From Xanthomarina sp035306605 (GTDB lineage Bacteria; Bacteroidota; Bacteroidia; Flavobacteriales; Flavobacteriaceae): a stretch of 49,778 nt of DNA. The stretch is from assembly GCA_035306605.1 (NCBI GenBank), contig DATGNR010000006.1, one strand, 5' to 3'. The translations under genes and the position numbers were made by a program. Positions 1 to 6,749 of this stretch are shown here, one piece after another. Within the stretch, counting starts at the first letter, position 1. Every line of letters begins with the position of its first letter. The notes under the pieces were generated by a model. That model saw only the letters and a program-made list of their open reading frames with translations, was not told the DNA's origin and searched no databases.

Positions 1-26
1 TGTTGAGTTTTAAATATACAATATGG

Positions 27-89
27 TTACTTCACGAAGTTTGAGTTTCGAGAGTTCCACCACCAAGTATTGTTTAAAATTGTTTTCAT
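27..89 (-). CDS. Putative Trp attenuation leader peptide (20 aa)
   Basis: A 20-codon ORF runs leftward from an ATG at 87-89 to a TAA at 27-29. It begins MKTILNNT and then has three consecutive TGG (Trp) codons at residues 9-11. An AAGGAG Shine-Dalgarno lies 7 bases before the ATG (97-102 on the plus strand), and a TTG-N20-TATCTTTG promoter lies about 30 bases upstream. A short ORF with a run of Trp codons close to a promoter is the hallmark of a transcription-attenuation leader, in which ribosome stalling at Trp codons under low tryptophan allows read-through. The structural genes, probably starting with trpE, would lie beyond the left edge on the minus strand. The terminator and antiterminator are not visible because only 26 bases follow the stop codon. 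Confidence 0.75.
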   Translation of the reverse strand: MKTILNNTWWWNSRNSNFVK

Positions 90-96
90 AAATAAT

Positions 97-102
97 CTCC
101 TT
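97..102 (-). promoter_or_regulatory. Shine-Dalgarno of the leader peptide
   Basis: The minus strand reads AAGGAG, 7 bases before the ATG at 89. Most genes in this window lack an SD, so its presence here supports translation of this short ORF. The overlapping sequence TCCTT-ATT-AAGGA could form a small hairpin covering it. Confidence 0.55.
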
Positions 103-120
103 AATAAGGATTTAATGAGT

Positions 121-151
121 CAAAGATAGAAATGAAAATTAATTTAGCCAA
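121..151 (-). promoter_or_regulatory. Bacteroidota-type promoter for the Trp leader
   Basis: Read on the minus strand, TTG (149-151) is followed after 20 bases by TATCTTTG (121-128). This fits the Bacteroidota sigma-A consensus TTTG-N17/23-TAnnTTTG. Transcription would start near 113-116, about 25 bases before the leader-peptide ATG at 89, and run off the left edge. Confidence 0.65.
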
Positions 152-237
152 CTAATTTTCGTAAAAATAATTTTTATAATTTTAGTTTTAATATTAACAC
201 CTTGTAATTCAGTACTGATTTATTTAAAATGAAGTAG

Positions 238-270
238 TTGACGCGAACCTTATAAATTTTCCTATTTTTG
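238..270 (+). promoter_or_regulatory. Promoter of the thioredoxin/rhodanese genes
   Basis: TTG at 238-240 and TATTTTTG at 263-270 are separated by 22 bases, matching the Bacteroidota promoter consensus. It lies 65 bases before the first ATG (336) and diverges from the leftward Trp-leader promoter. Confidence 0.6.
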
Positions 271-335
271 TGTAAATCCGTTTCGTTTTTTGTGAAAAAC
301 AGATTTTAATTTAAACTGAGACTTAATTTTATAGC

Positions 336-854
336 ATGAGATACTTATTGATTTTATTGGTTTTTTTAATGCTTTCGTGTAAAAATGAAACCAAGGTTGA
401 AGCTACTTTTACTTCCAATACAAACGATGAGGTCATTGAATTGGAAATAGTAGATTTTAGTGGATTAGAAAAATATTTAACTACAACAACAGAGAAAACA
501 TATGTCGTGAATTTTTGGGCTACCTGGTGCGCACCTTGCATTAAAGAGTTGCCTTATTTTGAAGATTTGAATAAAAATTATTCTGATAAAAATGTGGAGG
601 TTATTTTGGTGAGTTTAGATTTCCCTCATGTTTACGAGACCAAATTAAAACCATTTATTACAGCAAACAATATAAAATCTAAAGTTGTCGTTTTAAACGA
701 TATGGACTCTAATTCGTGGATTCCAAAGGTCGATGAAAGCTGGTCTGGTGCTATTCCAGCAACTTTAATTTTTAATAATCAAACTCGTAAATTTTTTGAA
801 AAACCATTTACATACAAAGAGTTAGAATACGAAATAAATCAATTTTTAAAATAA
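336..854 (+). CDS. TlpA-like thioredoxin-fold lipoprotein
   Basis: The 172-residue protein starts with a lipoprotein signal ending LMLSC (lipid-attached Cys15). The rest is a TlpA/ResA-like thioredoxin fold with the active-site motif WCAPC (Cys65 and Cys68). It should sit on the periplasmic side of a membrane and reduce or exchange disulphides, for example during cytochrome maturation or extracytoplasmic redox control. The cis-Pro region appears to be the GAIPATLIF segment near residue 150. The next gene starts 5 bases after the stop, so the two are probably co-transcribed from the promoter at 238-270. The partner substrate cannot be told from sequence. Confidence 0.88.
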   Translation: MRYLLILLVFLMLSCKNETKVEATFTSNTNDEVIELEIVDFSGLEKYLTTTTEKTYVVNFWATWCAPCIKELPYFEDLNKNYSDKNVEVILVSLDFPHVYETKLKPFITANNIKSKVVVLNDMDSNSWIPKVDESWSGAIPATLIFNNQTRKFFEKPFTYKELEYEINQFLK

Positions 855-859
855 ACGTT

Positions 860-1456
860 ATGTATAAATTAAAAACACTTGTTATTGCTTTATTAATATC
901 AACAGTTGGCATGGCTCAAAGCGGCTATAAAGTTGGGGATATTGCAACAGATTTTAAGTTAGAAAACATTGACGGAAAGATGGTTTCGTTGTCAGATTAT
1001 GTTCAGGCAAAAGGGTTTATAATCATATTTACCTGTAATACCTGTCCTTTTTCTGTAGCATATGAAGACCGGATTAATGCTTTAAATAAAAAGTATGAAT
1101 CTAAGGGGTATCCGGTAATCGCTATTATGCCAAACAATCCGGAGACCAGTCCAGGAGATAGTATGGAAGCCATGCAAGCTAGAGCGAAAGCAAAGGGATT
1201 TAGCTTTCCTTATTTAATGGATAAAAATCAAGAGGTATATCCGCAATATGGCGCTTCAAGAACTCCTCATGTATATGTTTTGGAAAAAACCAATAAAGGG
1301 AACCAGGTAAAATACATTGGTGCCATTGACGATAATTATCAACATCCAGACTCTGTAAACCAGAAATATGTTGAACACGCTGTTGATGCCTTATTAGCGG
1401 GGAAACCTATAAAAGAAGCCCATACTAGAGCTATAGGTTGTACTATAAAAATTTAA
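860..1456 (+). CDS. Secreted thioredoxin-family (redoxin) protein
   Basis: A 198-residue protein with a cleavable signal peptide (about residues 1-20, ending GMAQ) and an AhpC/TSA-redoxin type thioredoxin fold. The motif TCNTCPFS places two Cys residues (59 and 62) at the CxxC position, with Asn-Thr between them instead of the Gly-Pro of classical thioredoxins. The C-terminal part keeps the family's RTPHVYVLE segment (cis-Pro) and a late Cys in AIGCTIKI. This fits the periplasmic 'thioredoxin family protein' group common in Bacteroidota. It follows the TlpA-like lipoprotein with a 5-base gap, so the two may form a relay or act on the same substrates (inference). Confidence 0.85.
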   Translation: MYKLKTLVIALLISTVGMAQSGYKVGDIATDFKLENIDGKMVSLSDYVQAKGFIIIFTCNTCPFSVAYEDRINALNKKYESKGYPVIAIMPNNPETSPGDSMEAMQARAKAKGFSFPYLMDKNQEVYPQYGASRTPHVYVLEKTNKGNQVKYIGAIDDNYQHPDSVNQKYVEHAVDALLAGKPIKEAHTRAIGCTIKI

Positions 1457-1497
1457 TGTTGTGGGGTTTTTTAGACGTGTATTTCTAGAGGTGATTA

Positions 1498-1530
1498 TTG
1501 CGTCTATTTAATTTAGAATTGGTATTTTTG
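1498..1530 (+). promoter_or_regulatory. Promoter of the first rhodanese gene
   Basis: TTG (1498-1500), 22 bases, then TATTTTTG (1523-1530), 20 bases before the ATG at 1551. It suggests the two rhodaneses are transcribed apart from the thioredoxin pair. Confidence 0.55.
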
Positions 1531-1550
1531 CACAAAATAATTCAAGATTT

Positions 1551-1865
1551 ATGGCAGATTTAATACAAGATAAATGGTTAGAGCAGTTATCTAACGATCC
1601 AAACGCACAAATATTAGATGTTAGAACCGAGGAAGAGGTTGAGGAAGGAATTATTCCAAAGGCCATCTGCATTGATATTTATCTTGGTCAAGAATTTATA
1701 GACCAAGTAGAAAGCTTAGATAAAAGTAAAAACTACTATGTGTATTGCCGTTCTGGTGGTAGAAGTGCTCAAGCTTGTGCTATTATGAATCAGTTGGGTT
1801 TTGAAAACACCTATAATTTATTAGGTGGGTTTAGCGAGTGGGAAGGTGAAACCACTTGTAACTAA
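1551..1865 (+). CDS. Cytoplasmic single-domain rhodanese
   Basis: A 104-residue single rhodanese domain with the opening ILDVRTEEEVEEG segment and the active-site loop CRSGGRS (catalytic Cys66). Such proteins carry sulfur as a Cys persulfide and pass it to thiophilic acceptors. There is no signal peptide, so it is cytoplasmic, unlike the lipoprotein rhodanese encoded 33 bases downstream. The two active-site loops are nearly the same (CRSGGRS and CKSGGRS), so they are likely paralogues working on opposite sides of the inner membrane. A TAnnTTTG promoter lies just upstream. The physiological acceptor is unknown. Confidence 0.9.
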   Translation: MADLIQDKWLEQLSNDPNAQILDVRTEEEVEEGIIPKAICIDIYLGQEFIDQVESLDKSKNYYVYCRSGGRSAQACAIMNQLGFENTYNLLGGFSEWEGETTCN

Positions 1866-1898
1866 AGTTAAGTTTTAAAATTATAAAAACAATCTACT

Positions 1899-2285
1899 AT
1901 GAAACATTTCTTATTATGCTCCTTGTTTTTAATCACTATTTTTAGTTGTAATGATACTAAAAATGGGCAAATCAATGTTGTTACGGCCGAAGAGATGCAG
2001 GCCATTTTAGATTTGGAAGAAGTGCAATTGGTTGATGTAAGAACCCCTGAAGAGTTTAAGAATGGTCATGTTAAAGGCGCTCAAAATATAAACTTTTATT
2101 CTGATACTTTTGAAGAGGACATTTTAAAGCTTGATAAATCAAAACCTGTTATTCTATATTGTAAATCGGGTGGAAGAAGTGCGGCTTGTTCAGAGAAGCT
2201 TTTAGAAGCGGGGTTTGTTCAAGTGTACGATCTTAAAGGAGGAATCACCCAATGGGAGCACGAAGGTTTCGAATTAGACCATTAG
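1899..2285 (+). CDS. Rhodanese-domain lipoprotein
   Basis: A 128-residue protein with a lipoprotein signal ending IFSC (Cys17), followed by one rhodanese domain: VDVRTPEEFKNGHVKGAQNI, then active-site loop CKSGGRS with catalytic Cys88. It should be membrane-anchored and face the periplasm, where it could move sulfane sulfur or buffer thiols. It probably shares a transcript with the preceding cytoplasmic rhodanese, and a clear hairpin terminator follows at 2336-2365. With the two thioredoxin-fold proteins just upstream, it makes a compact set of four thiol-chemistry genes. Confidence 0.9.
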   Translation: MKHFLLCSLFLITIFSCNDTKNGQINVVTAEEMQAILDLEEVQLVDVRTPEEFKNGHVKGAQNINFYSDTFEEDILKLDKSKPVILYCKSGGRSAACSEKLLEAGFVQVYDLKGGITQWEHEGFELDH

Positions 2286-2335
2286 GCATTTGCCAGGATT
2301 ATATAAGGCGTATAAACACTTTATTGATACGTATT

Positions 2336-2365
2336 AAAGAGCCATCTTATTTGGCTCTTTTTTTT
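2336..2365 (+). terminator. Rho-independent terminator after the rhodanese genes
   Basis: A 9-bp stem AAAGAGCCA / TGGCTCTTT with a 7-base loop is followed by an uninterrupted T run. It ends the rhodanese transcript. Confidence 0.85.
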
Positions 2366-2728
2366 GCTCTAATTTTTCCTATTCAGATTTATGGCCTGCC
2401 TAGTGATTGAATAATAATTATCCACTCTTTTGTGTTGATAAGGAAGAGCTAGCTTTTTTTTTGTTTTTTTACAGATTGGAGTAGGTGATAAGCATCTTCT
2501 AATAGGCTCACCATTTTTAGGTTAGAGGAGGTTTCTAGTCTGTTTTATCATAAAAATACCCGAAAAAATGACGTTCGTCTAAGATATTGATAGTTAGTCT
2601 ATTATATTGTGGGTCATGGTTAATTATTTGTATGTTTAGGTAATTACGTATTTTAAGAATGATGCCCCAGATTCTAATTCACAAAATCGTATGTATTATT
2701 ATTTATTAATTTAAAACTTAATAACATT
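2366..2728. other. Intergenic stretch with no recognised feature
   Basis: This 363-base gap between the rhodanese terminator and the next small gene holds no ORF with convincing start or composition, no RNA gene and no clear TAnnTTTG promoter that I can see. Only T-rich and A-rich tracts stand out. Confidence 0.5.
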
Positions 2729-2992
2729 ATGAACGGTTATCTAATAGTATCTATTGTAGGACTTATGTTCCTTATCATTTATTGGTATTCTTATCGTACT
2801 GTAACTTTGGAGGACAAAAAACGAAAAGACCTTTGGGAGAAAAAGCGTCATCTAGAAATGGCTTTTCAGGCACGTATGAAGGAGAAGTCTGAAAAAAGAC
2901 GTCAAAAGTTCGCAAGATTTATGGAGCGAAGTAATGAGATAAAACAAGAGCTAAAAAGGCTGCAAAATTCAAAACAAATGCAGGCGAATTAA
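2729..2992 (+). CDS. Small membrane-anchored basic coiled-coil protein
   Basis: An 87-residue protein of unknown function. Residues 3-21 form one hydrophobic segment (YLIVSIVGLMFLIIYWYSY), which would be the single membrane span. The rest is highly charged, Lys/Arg/Glu-rich and predicted helical (EKKRHLEMAFQARMKEKSEKRR), consistent with a cytoplasmic coiled coil. Codon use is ordinary for the window and it is followed by a strong terminator at 3023-3056, so it is likely a real, separately transcribed gene. I cannot assign a family. Confidence 0.65.
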   Translation: MNGYLIVSIVGLMFLIIYWYSYRTVTLEDKKRKDLWEKKRHLEMAFQARMKEKSEKRRQKFARFMERSNEIKQELKRLQNSKQMQAN

Positions 2993-3022
2993 GCCTTACT
3001 ATAAATTCTAAGTTTAAAAAAG

Positions 3023-3056
3023 CTTCTATGGCCCAATGGGTCATAGAAGTTTTTTT
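3023..3056 (+). terminator. Rho-independent terminator
   Basis: Inverted repeat CTTCTATG (3023-3030) / CATAGAAG (3042-3049), with inner GCCC/GGGT pairing possible, followed by TTTTTTT. It ends the transcript of the small coiled-coil gene. Confidence 0.85.
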
Positions 3057-3190
3057 GCCTTTAAGGAGGTTTTAATTGTATGCGATTTCCCTCTGAGGGT
3101 ATTTTTTATTTTTAAGTCGTACGAAGTGTAAAAGACGTGTCCTAAAGGTTTTGATTTCAAATTAAGTTCACAAGTGTTGGTTTGTCACCT

Positions 3191-3228
3191 AAAAAAATAA
3201 ACCCTTGTATACTGGCGCATACAAGGGT
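3191..3228 (-). terminator. Terminator of ssrA (tmRNA)
   Basis: On the minus strand a 10-bp perfect stem, ACCCTTGTAT / ATACAAGGGT (3201-3228), is followed by a T-rich tract (3191-3200). It lies 5 bases beyond the tmRNA 3' end. Confidence 0.85.
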
Positions 3229-3233
3229 AAAAG

Positions 3234-3625
3234 TGGAGTCGGAGAGAATCGAACTCTCGTCCAAACAAGTAACCAAAAAGCTTTCTACACGTTTATTCTT
3301 TTCTTGGTTTTTCGATTGCAAGCTGGTTAAAGACAACCTACTTACAACTTATCTTCTTTAGTTTCAAAAGCAAACCGAAGCGTTTTACTTTCTATATTAA
3401 CATTTACGATGCCTCTAATCGAACGCCGTTAATCAAGGCTTTCAGGAGACATTTAGCTTGTACACCTTGTGTACCTAGGCCCATCCTACTATAATTCGGA
3501 TTAAGCAGCTAAAGCGTAGTTATTCTCGCCGTTTAAAAGTTTGACCTAGCCTTTTACGTGTTTCAAAGTCATTACACGACGTGCTTACTATCTAATTAAT
3601 CTCGCTGTCAAAACCAGTCGACCCC
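3234..3625 (-). ncRNA. ssrA: tmRNA (ssrA), tag GENNYALAA
   Basis: Transfer-messenger RNA, read leftward. The 5' end has GGGGTCGACTGGTTTTGACAG, the conserved start of the tRNA-like domain. The 3' end has the T-arm GTTCGATTC and finishes CGACTCCA. The acceptor stem pairs GGGGTCG with CGACTCC; CCA is not encoded. The internal reading frame at 3501-3530 codes for GENNYALAA and then stops. This is a typical Bacteroidota tag, whose ALAA end marks rescued peptides for ClpXP-type proteases. The length of 392 bases fits one-piece tmRNAs. A terminator follows immediately. Its promoter is not obvious; there is no exact TAnnTTTG within 150 bases upstream. Confidence 0.97.
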
Positions 3626-3890
3626 AAGTTGTTGTAGTAAATATTACATTTCCTTTTTTCATCAATTCTTTTCTGACAACTATTTTTTAAAGAATTTCTT
3701 CCATAAAATTTTCATTCTGCAAAGAACTTTTTCAAAAGGAATGCGAAGTTACAAAAAAAAGTTGTGCAACTTCATAAATCCATGTATTTTCGTGCAAATT
3801 CTATACCAAAAACCCTATTGTCATTTCTAGACAATTTCCAAAGGGAAGATATATAGTAACGAATTAATTTTTAAGTAACACCTTTTTGCT

Positions 3891-5099
3891 ATGAACATTA
3901 AATTTGCTTTAATAAAAGAACGTAAAAGCCCGCCGGATAGACGGGTGGTTTTTTCACCTAAAAAACTTGCAGAAGTAAGAAGTCGATTTCCTGAGGCTAC
4001 CTTTAAGGTGGAATCTAGTGATATTCGTGTTTTTCCTGATTCAGAGTACAAAGCCTTAGGGTTTGAAGTAACTGATGATGTTAGCGATTGTGATGTGTTT
4101 CTAGGGGTAAAAGAGGTTCCAATTGAAAATTTAGTGCCTAATAAAAAGTATTTTTATTTTTCGCATACTATAAAAAAACAACCTTATAATAGAAAATTAC
4201 TTCAAGCTATGCTTGAAAAAAACATCGACTTGTATGATCATGAAACTATTGTAAAGAAAAGTGGCGCACGATTAATAGGTTTTGGTCGCTATGCTGGTTT
4301 GGTTGGTGCTTACAATGGGTTTAGAGCTTTAGGTTTAAGAGATGGCTTGTTCGAGTTGCCTAAAGTGGAAACTTTGACAGATTTAAATGAAGTGAAGGCA
4401 GAGTTAGACAAAATTACACTGCCCAATATAAAAATTGCTTTAACAGGTACGGGGAAAGTTGCTTTGGGTGCTAAAGAAATATTGGATCATTTAAAAATCA
4501 AAGAAGTTAGTGACGCCTTGTATTTAACTTCAAAATTTACAGAACCGGTTTATTGCATGATGAATGTTATGGAATATAACAAACGTATGGACGGTAAGGT
4601 AGGAACCAAAAATGAGTTTTATAAAGATCCTACGGGCTATGAAAGCAATTTTATGCCTTATGCCAAAGAAACCGACTTTTTTATAGCAGGACATTTTTAT
4701 GGCAATGGCGCACCTTACTTATATACCAGAGAAGATGCTAAACATCCCGATTTCAAAATTAATTTGGTAGCTGATATTAGTTGCGATATAGATGGACCTG
4801 TGGCTTCTACTATAAGACCTTCTACGATTGCGGATCCATTTTATGGGTATGATGCTCAAACTGAAAGAGAAGTGGCTTATACAGCTAAGGGTGCGATAAC
4901 CGTTATGGCTGTGGATAATTTACCTTGTGAATTACCTAAAGATGCTAGTGAAGGTTTTGGTGAAATGTTTTTAGAACATGTGATTCCAGCCTTTTTTAAT
5001 GGCGATGAACGCGGTATTTTAAAACGAGCCAGAGTTACAAGCAACGGGAAGCTTACCGATAGATTTTCGTATTTACAAGATTATGTCGATGGTAAATAA
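3891..5099 (+). CDS. AlaDH/saccharopine dehydrogenase-type oxidoreductase
   Basis: A 402-residue enzyme. The N-terminal half begins IKFALIKERKSPPDRRVVFSP, as in the alanine dehydrogenase / transhydrogenase N-terminal fold. The central part has a Gly-rich dinucleotide site (ALTGTGKVALGA, around residues 184-195). The C-terminal part has DISCDIDGPVASTIRPSTIADP, typical of the lysine-forming saccharopine dehydrogenase (LYS1-like) branch. It probably catalyses NAD-linked oxidative deamination or imine reduction of an amino acid. I cannot decide between alanine dehydrogenase and a saccharopine-dehydrogenase-like reaction from sequence alone. It stands alone, with tmRNA diverging upstream and a strong hairpin terminator downstream. 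Confidence 0.8.
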   Translation: MNIKFALIKERKSPPDRRVVFSPKKLAEVRSRFPEATFKVESSDIRVFPDSEYKALGFEVTDDVSDCDVFLGVKEVPIENLVPNKKYFYFSHTIKKQPYNRKLLQAMLEKNIDLYDHETIVKKSGARLIGFGRYAGLVGAYNGFRALGLRDGLFELPKVETLTDLNEVKAELDKITLPNIKIALTGTGKVALGAKEILDHLKIKEVSDALYLTSKFTEPVYCMMNVMEYNKRMDGKVGTKNEFYKDPTGYESNFMPYAKETDFFIAGHFYGNGAPYLYTREDAKHPDFKINLVADISCDIDGPVASTIRPSTIADPFYGYDAQTEREVAYTAKGAITVMAVDNLPCELPKDASEGFGEMFLEHVIPAFFNGDERGILKRARVTSNGKLTDRFSYLQDYVDGK

Positions 5100-5117
5100 A
5101 TCCGGAGCCTTTTAATA

Positions 5118-5158
5118 AAATAAGCCAGAAAGTTACGAGTTAACTTTCTGGCTTATTT
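5118..5158. terminator. Strong, probably bidirectional terminator
   Basis: An 18-bp perfect stem (5118-5135 with 5141-5158) with a 5-base loop, flanked by A-rich sequence on the left and T-rich sequence on the right. It lies between the convergent dehydrogenase and kdsA genes and could stop transcription from both sides. Confidence 0.85.
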
Positions 5159-5317
5159 ATTTTGTATCGTTTCTGTTGCTTAAAAAAATAGTTTTAGCAA
5201 AACTTCAAAAAAGACCTTGGAGCTTGAGGCGGTTGAAGTAACATCACGCCAAAAAAATAGAATTTGTTTCCAGCCTTAAATGAGGTGTAACATCTAAATT
5301 CTTTGGTAAATTAAAAA

Positions 5318-6136
5318 TTATAGGGTGTTCACCACTTTTCTAATCGCTACTAAATTAGTTAATAGTTTCTCCAAATTATCTAAATGTAACATGTTAGCTC
5401 CATCGCTTTTAGCATTAGCCGGGTCGAAATGCGTTTCAATAAATAAACCATCAATGTTGTTTACAATCCCAGCTCTGGCTATGGTTTCAATCATATCCGG
5501 TCTTCCTCCTGTTACTCCCACGCTTTGGTTTGGTTGCTGTAATGAGTGTGTCACGTCCAAAATGGTAGGCGCGTATTGACGCATGGTTGGTATGCCGCGG
5601 AAGTCTACAATCATATCCTGGTAGCCAAACATGGTTCCTCTGTCAGTAATCCAAACTTTGTCATTTCCGGAGTCTAACACCTTTTGTACGGCATGTTTCA
5701 TGGCTTCAGGACTCATAAACTGTCCTTTTTTCAGATTTACCACTTTTCCTGTTTGTGCTGCTGCAACAACCAGGTCTGTTTGGCGTACTAAAAATGCAGG
5801 AATTTGCAGAACATCCACATATTCGGCTGCCATTTCGGCATCAGAAACCTGATGGATATCTGTTACTGTTGGTACATTGAATGTGTTGGATACTTTTTGA
5901 AGAATTCTAAGTGCTTTTTCATCTCCAATACCTGTAAAACTATCAATTCTACTTCTGTTCGCTTTTTTGAAACTTCCTTTAAAAATAAAAGGAATATGGA
6001 GTTTGTCTGTAATGGTGATAATTTTTTCAGCTATGCGTAAAGCCATATCTTCACCTTCAATTGCACACGGGCCAGCAAGGAGGAAAAAATTATTTGAATT
6101 GGTAAATTTTATTTTAGGAATATTATTAAGAGTCAT
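5318..6136 (-). CDS. kdsA: 3-deoxy-8-phosphooctulonate synthase (KDO-8-P synthase)
   Basis: A 272-residue protein matching KdsA in length. It condenses phosphoenolpyruvate with arabinose-5-phosphate to make KDO-8-phosphate, the precursor of the inner-core sugar KDO of lipopolysaccharide. Visible family segments include LLAGPCAIEG (near residues 19-28), FKGSFKKANRSR, VTDIHQ, LQIPAFLVRQTDL, VNLKKGQFMSPE and TDRGTMFGY, which bind PEP and the phosphate groups; the C-terminal part has THSLQQPNQSVGVTGGR and FIETHFDPANAKSDG. The ATG at 6134-6136 is preceded by a minus-strand TATCTTTG promoter. The other KDO genes are not in the window. Confidence 0.96.
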   Translation of the reverse strand: MTLNNIPKIKFTNSNNFFLLAGPCAIEGEDMALRIAEKIITITDKLHIPFIFKGSFKKANRSRIDSFTGIGDEKALRILQKVSNTFNVPTVTDIHQVSDAEMAAEYVDVLQIPAFLVRQTDLVVAAAQTGKVVNLKKGQFMSPEAMKHAVQKVLDSGNDKVWITDRGTMFGYQDMIVDFRGIPTMRQYAPTILDVTHSLQQPNQSVGVTGGRPDMIETIARAGIVNNIDGLFIETHFDPANAKSDGANMLHLDNLEKLLTNLVAIRKVVNTL

Positions 6137-6156
6137 AACTACTAGAATTTATACGG

Positions 6157-6164
6157 CAAAGATA
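6157..6164 (-). promoter_or_regulatory. Candidate promoter -7 element of kdsA
   Basis: The minus strand reads TATCTTTG followed by CCG, 21 bases before the kdsA ATG. A clear TTG at the -33 position was not found, so kdsA could also be read through from the membrane-protein gene upstream (gap 33 bases). Confidence 0.45.
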
Positions 6165-6169
6165 CATAT

Positions 6170-6556
6170 TTAGAATGCTTTTTTCATACTATTTCTTATC
6201 ATCCAAAGCGACATTAAAAAGTTTGCAAAAACGAAAGAGCCACTTAAAGCAATCACGTTTCTTACTGTTTCTGGGAAGATTATAATATTAAGAGCATCTA
6301 TTAGGTATGCTAAAATCATGTAAGAAGAGAGGCAGACAAAAATAATTCCAAGTGTAAAATTAAGTTGTTTGCTAGGTTTTATTAATTGCCAAACAAAAGG
6401 TGTGGCAAACAGTAAAATAGGGTAGGCTGTAATTCCTTCTATTTTATTCACGTTAGTAAACCAGTAAGCTACAGCAATAATAAAATACAAATAGGGAATG
6501 AATTTGGTATATTTAATTATAAGGTTTTTTATGCTATACAAGGTTGTCTTTTCCAT
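6170..6556 (-). CDS. Four-helix integral membrane protein, unknown function
   Basis: A 128-residue protein with four hydrophobic segments, at about residues 19-33 (FIPYLYFIIAVAYWF), 43-60, 65-88 and 100-118, and a short Lys-rich tail. I recognise no motif or family. It lies directly upstream of kdsA in the same direction and diverges from typA, so its position is probably conserved by transcription rather than by shared function (inference). Confidence 0.65.
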   Translation of the reverse strand: MEKTTLYSIKNLIIKYTKFIPYLYFIIAVAYWFTNVNKIEGITAYPILLFATPFVWQLIKPSKQLNFTLGIIFVCLSSYMILAYLIDALNIIIFPETVRNVIALSGSFVFANFLMSLWMIRNSMKKAF

Positions 6557-6718
6557 AATAAAGTACTTGTTTAACTCTATTTAAATTTGGTAGTTGGGGC
6601 TGTTTGTTTTTAATAAATTTAAAAATAAAGGTACGAACAAGAGTTTAGTGCTTACGGAATAATAACATATAATTAACTATTAATAGGAATAAAATAGCTG
6701 TGCTAAAAAAATATAGCG

Positions 6719-6726
6719 TAACTTTG
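6719..6726 (+). promoter_or_regulatory. Promoter -7 element of typA
   Basis: TAACTTTG followed by CA, 23 bases before the typA ATG at 6750. The -33 TTG is not clear. Confidence 0.5.
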
Positions 6727-6749
6727 CACGCTTAAAATACAGCACCTAT

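Noticed and set aside
3763..3778. Minus-strand hairpin AAGTT-GCAC-AACTT followed by T residues
   Set aside because: It looks like a weak terminator, but no minus-strand gene lies upstream of it (the neighbouring gene runs the other way), so I did not call it.
5325..6040. Several plus-strand ORFs across kdsA
   Set aside because: They are antisense frames of a well-conserved enzyme gene.
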